Source: an uncultured Bacteroides sp. (GTDB lineage Bacteria; Bacteroidota; Bacteroidia; Bacteroidales; Bacteroidaceae). From it: 64,000 nt of DNA. Positions within the stretch are counted from its first letter, which is position 1. The number at the start of each line of letters is the position of its first letter. The stretch lies in assembly GCA_947038155.1 (NCBI GenBank), contig CAMQVH010000008.1:50925-114924 (forward strand), in the 5' to 3' direction. The position numbers were made by a program, and so were the translations under genes. Of this stretch, positions 57,304-64,000 are shown piece after piece. A model generated the notes under the pieces. That model saw only the letters and a list, made by a program, of their open reading frames with translations, had not been told where the DNA came from and did no database searches.

Positions 57304-58485
57304 TTATTTCCATGGAGTAGCTTCGTCGGTAGACAGAATCTTATCTATCCACACAGGAGTGACTGTTGTGGTAATAGTATGCCCTTTACCGGTAGCATCT
57401 TCAAATACATTACCTTTACCTTCATTGAATCTCCAATAAGCTTCTAATCCCGGAGATTTCGGACTTGTGATAGTCATGTTGTTCTGAATCTGAATTTCCG
57501 ACCGGCATACAGACCAGATACGGGCTTCACTTACCAAGATTTTACATCCGCTCCACCAGCTACCGCCACTGAACCAACTCATATTACCAAATATGCAAGG
57601 CCCACCGGCAACGTCTTTTGAACCTCCGTCTTTACCGTTAATATAGATACGATATTTAGAACCGTTGTATGTCACAGCAAGATGTTGCCACTTATTAGGT
57701 TCGAAAGAGTAGGTCGGGTTCAGATAGGTTTCATGAGTCTGAATCTGAACTAATGAGTGAGCTTTGTGGTCACTATTGTCGCTTTGCGGATCTTCGAAAC
57801 GCAATAACAAGCTCTTGCCGTCGCTACCGGATGTGCTGAATACTGCACGGTTACGATTGGCTGTATTGCTTACCTGGAAACGAACTTCGACAGTAAACTC
57901 GTTGTAGGTTTCAGGAGCTTCAGAGAATTTTTGGGCTACGAGTTCTGTACTTCCGACAAATTGCGGGGCGGAAAATTCCATGATACTATTGGCAAGAATC
58001 ACCAAGCTGCCAGTAACAGGCATTACATCAATACTACCTTGTTTTGCTACCAGGCGTACGGGTAAAGCATATGATTCACCGGATGCATTCATTTCTTCGG
58101 AGAATGCTTTGATATGTATGGAAATGGGATCTGCATTATAAGCGCCTGCCTTAATCGTTATATTGTCCGGAAGGGTGTAATGGGTTTCCGGCAATGCGAT
58201 ATAGTTTGTACCATTAGCCTTGTTGTATGCGTCAAGAGCAGCCTGATCTATTGCCAGACTATAGCTGTTGTCTTTCTGTTGTGTATTGCTGATATGCGCG
58301 TTCAGTGTGACATTGGTTTCACCGCTGCCCATAACAGTCACTTTGGTGCTTGTTGCAGTTAAAGCTTCTTCGAAGAAGACGTGTGTGTCCAATGTACTAT
58401 AATTCGCATCGTCACAGCCGATCCATGCACCGCCTGCGATAAGCGATATCAACAAGAAGTTTCTTATGTTTTTAATCTGTTTCAT
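57304..58485 (-). CDS. DUF1735-like plus LamG/concanavalin-like surface lipoprotein
   Basis: 'FTVEVRFQVSNTANRNRAVFSTSGSDGKSLLLRF', 'KWQHLAVTYNGSKYRIYINGKDGGS'. Confidence 0.82.
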   Translation of the reverse strand: MKQIKNIRNFLLISLIAGGAWIGCDDANYSTLDTHVFFEEALTATSTKVTVMGSGETNVTLNAHISNTQQKDNSYSLAIDQAALDAYNKANGTNYIALPETHYTLPDNITIKAGAYNADPISIHIKAFSEEMNASGESYALPVRLVAKQGSIDVMPVTGSLVILANSIMEFSAPQFVGSTELVAQKFSEAPETYNEFTVEVRFQVSNTANRNRAVFSTSGSDGKSLLLRFEDPQSDNSDHKAHSLVQIQTHETYLNPTYSFEPNKWQHLAVTYNGSKYRIYINGKDGGSKDVAGGPCIFGNMSWFSGGSWWSGCKILVSEARIWSVCRSEIQIQNNMTITSPKSPGLEAYWRFNEGKGNVFEDATGKGHTITTTVTPVWIDKILSTDEATPWK

Positions 58486-58491
58486 AGTGAA

Positions 58492-59619
58492 TTAATATTT
58501 AATTAACGGTTTGGTAGAAGGATTCATAATCTGGATGGCTTTGCGTAGATTCTTGTATTCCGGGTTTGTCGGATACTCCGCTTCCATATGATAGCTTCCT
58601 ACTCCGCCTTTACGGAAACCATTTTTCGGTTGCCAGCGTGCCATTCCTTCCAAAGATTTCATGCTGTTGCCATAACGGTCGGTATAAGGATATCCACCAT
58701 CCATAGCAGCATCTACAGCCTCAAAGTTTTCGGTCATGATGGTCATTTTTGTGATTTGCTCTTCGGACATTACGCTACCGTAAGTCTGAACGAGTCCCGG
58801 ACCTGCTACACCACCGTCTATCAGACGTTTATCCAGATTGTTGTCATTACCGGGTTTATAGGCCTGAATGATAAAGTAATCAAAGTAAGGGCCTACATCG
58901 GGTCTGTTCTTTATACTTTGCGGTTCGCCGTCAATGATCAATAACTTGCCGGTTCCCGATTTAGGACCGAAGTGTTTGCCAAGTTCGTCTACGAATATGA
59001 ACATTCTGTCATCGTCGTCCACAATGTTACCATTGTTTCCATAATTCGGTTCGTAGTCGATATCGAATCCGTCATAGCCGTATTTGTTGATCGTATCAGC
59101 GATAGCACTTGCATATTTGCGGATAGATGCTTCGACGGCTTCTTTATCAGATTCGTCCGAAGGCCAGCCCCAGAAATCATTAACGGCTTCCTGTTGGCTT
59201 GCAAATCCCATTGATTCCCAATTGTCATATATATGTTGCGGAGTGATCTGTGTACCTACCGAAGTGATGATAAAGCACATAGTGAAGCGAGTTCCTTTTA
59301 CTTCTTGACAGAACTTGAGATCTTTCTTTTGTGCTTCTGTAATATTCGACCAATTCCCCCAGATGGAAACGACATCCACGCTATCCGGTATTCCTGCCAT
59401 GCTGTTTACTAATGAAGCGCCTTCGCCTGTCCAGTTGCCGAACCATCCGAAAGCTTTGGGATGATCAGACTTTTTATATGCGCGCAGGGCCGCATAGTAT
59501 TCTTCTGAAGGACCTTCGAAGTAATCTTTTGCTTCTGATTCTGTCCAGTCATTACAGCTCACCCATATCGGGGTGCTTAACGCTAACAATAAAAAATATA
59601 GTAAATAATTCTTTTTCAT
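58492..59619 (-). CDS. GH18 endo-beta-N-acetylglucosaminidase-like lipoprotein
   Basis: Catalytic 'YGYDGFDIDYEPNYG'; lipobox 'PIWVSCNDW'. Confidence 0.9.
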   Translation of the reverse strand: MKKNYLLYFLLLALSTPIWVSCNDWTESEAKDYFEGPSEEYYAALRAYKKSDHPKAFGWFGNWTGEGASLVNSMAGIPDSVDVVSIWGNWSNITEAQKKDLKFCQEVKGTRFTMCFIITSVGTQITPQHIYDNWESMGFASQQEAVNDFWGWPSDESDKEAVEASIRKYASAIADTINKYGYDGFDIDYEPNYGNNGNIVDDDDRMFIFVDELGKHFGPKSGTGKLLIIDGEPQSIKNRPDVGPYFDYFIIQAYKPGNDNNLDKRLIDGGVAGPGLVQTYGSVMSEEQITKMTIMTENFEAVDAAMDGGYPYTDRYGNSMKSLEGMARWQPKNGFRKGGVGSYHMEAEYPTNPEYKNLRKAIQIMNPSTKPLIKY

Positions 59620-59643
59620 ATTAATTCTAGTTAGGAGGTTATA

Positions 59644-61188
59644 TTAATTAGTTTTTCCCCACGACAAATCTGTGGCCTCATTATCCGGACCACCATTTTT
59701 CAGATACGAAACACCTTGCTGATAATTGGAATGGTTGTTCTGTACTTCCGTGTAAGGGAATCTCAGACGACGCATACCACGCTTGCTGTCTACTCCTGAT
59801 GGAGACAGATTGTCGATACAAGGATAGAGTTCCGGATAACCGGTACGGCGATATTCAGCCCATGCTTCCAATCCCAACGGATAGTTGGCTATCCATTTCT
59901 GAGTAATGATACGCTGAAGATTTTCTTCTTCATTGTTGTCATTCCATGCAACGGCAACGGTGTTGGAGATGGTATATGCATGACCTCTGGGATCATTATT
60001 ATGTGATACTGTCGGTTTTTCCGTATTTGTCAGATAATTGTCGGGCATTGTTGTGCCGTATTGTTCCATGGAGAGTTTGATTCCATCTTCATAGTACTCT
60101 TTAGCCGATTTACTGCCTACAGACCAGTTTTTTAGCTTGCCTTCCGCACGCAGGAATGCTGTCTCAGCAGCGCAGAATACCAATAATTTGGAAGTACCTG
60201 TAATGGCCGGTATGGAATAACCTGCAACGTCACTTTTGGCAAAACCATCTTCTCCGGAGCGCATACCCACATATTCCTGAGTGTGACCGGTGAATGTTGA
60301 ATGGTTGAAATACTTAGACATACGCGGATCGTCGTATCCTTTCATGTAATCAACGATATTGGCATTGACACGCAAATCACCCCAGCTTACAGCTGCCAAT
60401 TGGTAAGGGTTTGTCTGAGAACCACAATCCATCATGGCATTGTCATTATTTGCTTCGATCAGTCCGGCTTCATGAGATGCGGCAGCTTCCGCATTTTCTT
60501 TTGCCATCTCCGGATATGCCGTACTGATGCGGATAGCCACTCTCAGTCGCATGGAATTTGCGAGTCTTGCCCAGTTGGCATAATTGCCGCTAAATACAGG
60601 ATCGTTGCTGGCGAGCGGTGCGTTACCATTGGTATCTTTATAATAGTTATAAAGTACGTTGGCAGCACTTGCAAAATCTTCCATTATATTCTTGTAGACT
60701 TGTTCTTCTGTGTCATAAGCTACATAGAAGTTACCTTTTTTCACTTGACTGTAGGGCATCGGACCGTAACAATCGGCAACACGCAACATGGTTATGGCCC
60801 GTATCATACGTGCAAAGGCATAATAGTGCCCGCTTTCATTGGTTGCTTCCTGTATTTGGAAGAAATTACCGTATATTTTCTCGAAATTGGTATTCCAGGG
60901 ACCTGCATTCCAGGCATCACTTTGATTGAATGTGCCGAAATTAGTGCCGCTCCATACATTCGCACACGTCAGATAGCCTCCTAACTGACCGACCATCTGA
61001 TCCATCATCTGCGAGTCATTCTGCTGAATGTTTACAATCGTCTCAATCATTGACTTCATCAAAGTAGAAGGGTCAGCTTCATGAATCTGGAATTGATTGG
61101 TGTTGTATTCTTCAAAATTACCAGTACAACTCCCGGCAACTAATACCAAAGCAGTACCGACTGTTATATTTCTTAGATATTTCTTCAT
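59644..61188 (-). CDS. SusD/RagB-family outer-membrane lipoprotein
   Basis: 'MLRVADCYGPMPYSQV', 'ANWARLANSMRLRVAIRIS', 'GLEAWAEYRRTGYPEL'; downstream of SusC. Confidence 0.93.
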   Translation of the reverse strand: MKKYLRNITVGTALVLVAGSCTGNFEEYNTNQFQIHEADPSTLMKSMIETIVNIQQNDSQMMDQMVGQLGGYLTCANVWSGTNFGTFNQSDAWNAGPWNTNFEKIYGNFFQIQEATNESGHYYAFARMIRAITMLRVADCYGPMPYSQVKKGNFYVAYDTEEQVYKNIMEDFASAANVLYNYYKDTNGNAPLASNDPVFSGNYANWARLANSMRLRVAIRISTAYPEMAKENAEAAASHEAGLIEANNDNAMMDCGSQTNPYQLAAVSWGDLRVNANIVDYMKGYDDPRMSKYFNHSTFTGHTQEYVGMRSGEDGFAKSDVAGYSIPAITGTSKLLVFCAAETAFLRAEGKLKNWSVGSKSAKEYYEDGIKLSMEQYGTTMPDNYLTNTEKPTVSHNNDPRGHAYTISNTVAVAWNDNNEEENLQRIITQKWIANYPLGLEAWAEYRRTGYPELYPCIDNLSPSGVDSKRGMRRLRFPYTEVQNNHSNYQQGVSYLKNGGPDNEATDLSWGKTN

Positions 61189-61206
61189 AATAATTTTCTC
61201 ATTAAT

Positions 61207-64000
61207 TTAGAATTGTACTTTTACATTAAATCCTATATTGCGCATGCTCGGTTGCATGAAGTAGTCCACATTCATATAGTAGTTACTGGATGTAGAAGCA
61301 GACAATTCAGGGTCAAACGGTGCTTTGCAATAGATCATCCACAGATTGCGTCCTACAAGTCCGAAAGTTACATTGGCTACATTGTTTAGCCATTTCTTGG
61401 GAAGTGTATAGCTAAGACTGAGTTCCTGAAGACGGACATTGGTGGCACTGTATAAATAGTATCTTCCGTAACCGCCTTCACCGGTACCGATGGTCTGATA
61501 GTATTTCTGTGTATCCACTTTTCCGTTATTCATCGGCACACCTTTATTGTCACGTGCATTTGCTGTGATACTTGACACACCATAGTAGTCTAGAACACCT
61601 TGCGTGGCTGAGTATGCCAGACCGCCTACACGTGCGGAAAGTACGACTCCCAGATTGATTCCTTTGTAAGTGAAATTGTTGGTCCAGCCTAAATTATAGT
61701 TAGCGTTCAAATTTCCGACTTTGGTAGGAGTCTCTGCCGTATGCATACTAAGTCCTCCGGTTTGAGAATCCACCTTTATATTTCCGTTATTATCTTTGGT
61801 TAATTCATTGTACACGTAGATGTCGGTCATTGTACCTCCTTCTGTCAAAATTACTCGGGGAGCTACATTCTCTTTACCAAGCCATCCTACAGGCATGTTT
61901 GGCATATCAATCAGTTCGCCCGTTACAGGGTTGGTGCTACCGCCTGCCAGACGTTTTACCTTGTTACGGTTCAGAGTGAAAGTAGCATTTGATGCCCATC
62001 TGAATCCTGCCCATTCGTCGGTGAAGCCGAGCGCCAGCTCGATTCCTTGGTTTTGTACATTACCAGTCTGAACGATTGCTTTATTATATCCGGAGGAAGA
62101 AGGAATATCTACCTTAAATGTCTGGTTTAAAGTATTGGAACGATAATAGGTTGCGTCCAGATTGAAGCGGTTTTCCCAGAACTTCAAGTTCAGACCGATT
62201 TCCCATGATTTGGTTTTCTCCGGTTTCAGATTGTCCATCGGGTAAACTGTCGGGTTTGCCCAGTTGTGAGTCTGGCTGTTATATTCGTATCCCGGGTTAG
62301 TCAGGTAACGGTCGAAAGAAGAGGCTACAACTGTGTAAGAACCACGTACTTTTGCATAAGATATGATTTTAGGCAGAGCGAACATTTCCGTCAGTACAGC
62401 CGATAAGCCGACAGAAGGGTAGAAATATGAAGACTGATTGGAGAAAGCCAGTTTGGAATCCCAGTCATTACGTCCGGTCAACGTGAGGTAAAGTTGACTT
62501 CTCCATCCTAATTCGACATTAGCGAATATACTTTGTACTTCGTCATCGTATCCGTCCGGCAGTGGTTTATAGTTTGCAGCGTAATTAATATTATTCAGTG
62601 CAAAGAAGTTAGGGATTATCAGGTCACCTGCAAAGCCGATTGTCTGCATGGATGTGTGATAAAGTGACATACCGATATTGGTATTCAGACGGAAATCTCC
62701 GAATGTTTTATCAACAGTAGCCATTAAATCGGTATATAAAGAACGTTCCTGACGCATAGCATCTTCGAAACCACCATTAACAGAGCAGAAAGTGGCAAGT
62801 GTTGAAGCGTATTTTTCTGTTTTGTTACGATAATCCGAATTGTCCAGATTGACACGTCCGGTGATATTTAACCAGTCTGTAACTTTCCATTTCAGAGAGG
62901 CATTCAGCATATAGCGTTTTTTGTCAGAGGTGCGTCTGATACGGTTTTGAGTCCAGTAAGGATTCTGCAAAGACAGTCCGCCGTCGCCATAAGGCCAGTA
63001 TTGTTTCATAAATCCGTAATTTGTATCGTAACGTTCGTACAGGCGGATTTCATCAAAATTATCTCCGCGTGGAAACAGATACAAAGCGGGTAGGGGATTG
63101 TAATATTGTCCCTGAGATACCATATTGGTATTATTCTGTATGATGTATTGCGCACCGATATCCAGTGTCAGCTTATCATTCAGGAAGTTAGTTGTATTGC
63201 GTGCGGTAAAGTTATAGCGGTTGTAGCTGTTATTTGGTAAAATACCATCTGAATTTGTCGTGGAAGCTGAGAAGTAAGTCTGATTTTTATCGCTTCCTGT
63301 CGATAATGTGATGGAGTTTATGATATTACTACCGGTATTGAAGAAGTCTTTCGGATCATATCTTTTATCTGTCAGATCTCCCCAACTGAACAAACCTGAA
63401 CTTGTCCCGTATCTGTTCTGCATCTCAGGCATAATATATGCCTTGGAGAAGGTCGTACTATTGGAAACTGTAAGTGATATCTTTTCTTTTTTTCCTTTCT
63501 TTGTGTTAACCAGTACCACTCCATTGGCAGCGGCAGAGCCATAAAGGGCAGCAGCTGATGGTCCGGTCATCATACTTATACTTTCTATATCGTCCGGGTT
63601 TAAGTCTGCTACTGCATCAGAACCACCCATTGATCCGTACTGACCGTCACCACCACTTGATCCGGTGTTAAACATAGGTACACCGTCAATCACATATAAA
63701 GCATTGTTATTCTTGGTCAATGACTTCATACCACGCATTACAACACGTGTAGCCCCACCGGCACCTGTAGCACCGCTGCTTATCTGCACACCGGCTACTT
63801 TACCTGCAAGCGAATTGATAAAGTTGGCATCTTTCACCGCTGTTAAAGCTTCTCCCTTTACTTGCTGTACATTATAACTCAATGCTTTTTGTTCACGTTT
63901 GATACCCAACGCAGTAACGACCACTTCGTCCAAGGTTTGAGTGTCCTCGCCCATTGTTATTTTCAATGGTTGGGCGTTAGCAAGCGTGATTGCTTGGGAG
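61207..64000 (-). CDS. SusC/RagA-family TonB-dependent receptor (N-terminus beyond window)
   Basis: 'LDEVVVTALGIKREQKALSYNVQQVKGE', 'DIESISMMTGPSAAALYGSAAANGVVLVNTKKGK'; frame stays open to the window end. Confidence 0.95.
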   Translation of the reverse strand, partial: SQAITLANAQPLKITMGEDTQTLDEVVVTALGIKREQKALSYNVQQVKGEALTAVKDANFINSLAGKVAGVQISSGATGAGGATRVVMRGMKSLTKNNNALYVIDGVPMFNTGSSGGDGQYGSMGGSDAVADLNPDDIESISMMTGPSAAALYGSAAANGVVLVNTKKGKKEKISLTVSNSTTFSKAYIMPEMQNRYGTSSGLFSWGDLTDKRYDPKDFFNTGSNIINSITLSTGSDKNQTYFSASTTNSDGILPNNSYNRYNFTARNTTNFLNDKLTLDIGAQYIIQNNTNMVSQGQYYNPLPALYLFPRGDNFDEIRLYERYDTNYGFMKQYWPYGDGGLSLQNPYWTQNRIRRTSDKKRYMLNASLKWKVTDWLNITGRVNLDNSDYRNKTEKYASTLATFCSVNGGFEDAMRQERSLYTDLMATVDKTFGDFRLNTNIGMSLYHTSMQTIGFAGDLIIPNFFALNNINYAANYKPLPDGYDDEVQSIFANVELGWRSQLYLTLTGRNDWDSKLAFSNQSSYFYPSVGLSAVLTEMFALPKIISYAKVRGSYTVVASSFDRYLTNPGYEYNSQTHNWANPTVYPMDNLKPEKTKSWEIGLNLKFWENRFNLDATYYRSNTLNQTFKVDIPSSSGYNKAIVQTGNVQNQGIELALGFTDEWAGFRWASNATFTLNRNKVKRLAGGSTNPVTGELIDMPNMPVGWLGKENVAPRVILTEGGTMTDIYVYNELTKDNNGNIKVDSQTGGLSMHTAETPTKVGNLNANYNLGWTNNFTYKGINLGVVLSARVGGLAYSATQGVLDYYGVSSITANARDNKGVPMNNGKVDTQKYYQTIGTGEGGYGRYYLYSATNVRLQELSLSYTLPKKWLNNVANVTFGLVGRNLWMIYCKAPFDPELSASTSSNYYMNVDYFMQPSMRNIGFNVKVQF

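Overview
The window looks like a Bacteroides-type chromosome. It holds: (i) a capsular polysaccharide (CPS) locus at about 1-22190 (+): 5'-truncated UpxY, UpxZ, CapD-like dehydratase, HAD, Wza, Wzc, DegT aminotransferase, initiating sugar transferase, one GT2, Wzy and Wzx; (ii) inside it, an unusual cassette at about 8629-18145 of two ATP-grasp ligases, MmgE/PrpD, aldo/keto reductase, phosphonopyruvate-decarboxylase-like ThDP enzyme, U32-like TIM barrel, CitE/HpcH-like lyase and a split class-I fumarase/tartrate dehydratase; (iii) an amidase / 30-aa 'smalltalk'-like / HU-like / DUF4248-like / VirE-like module with a six-copy 22-bp-period repeat array; (iv) a GNAT-IbrA-IbrB-like operon; (v) a Mfa-type fimbrial locus; (vi) a UDP-GlcA decarboxylase, a receiver-histidine kinase and two paralogous HTH regulators; (vii) AddB/AddA-like genes flanking TonB and radical-SAM genes; (viii) an ECF sigma/FecR pair and a SusC/D polysaccharide utilisation locus with GH18 and GH20, probably aimed at N-glycan or chitobiose substrates, with SusC truncated at the window end. 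The best candidate for an undescribed system is the acid-building cassette. I infer that it makes an unusual carboxylic or amino-acid substituent that is amide-linked to the capsule. Most of its genes carry strong Shine-Dalgarno motifs, unlike the flanking Bacteroides-type genes, which suggests import from outside the phylum. All family calls are by eye from the translations; no searches were run.
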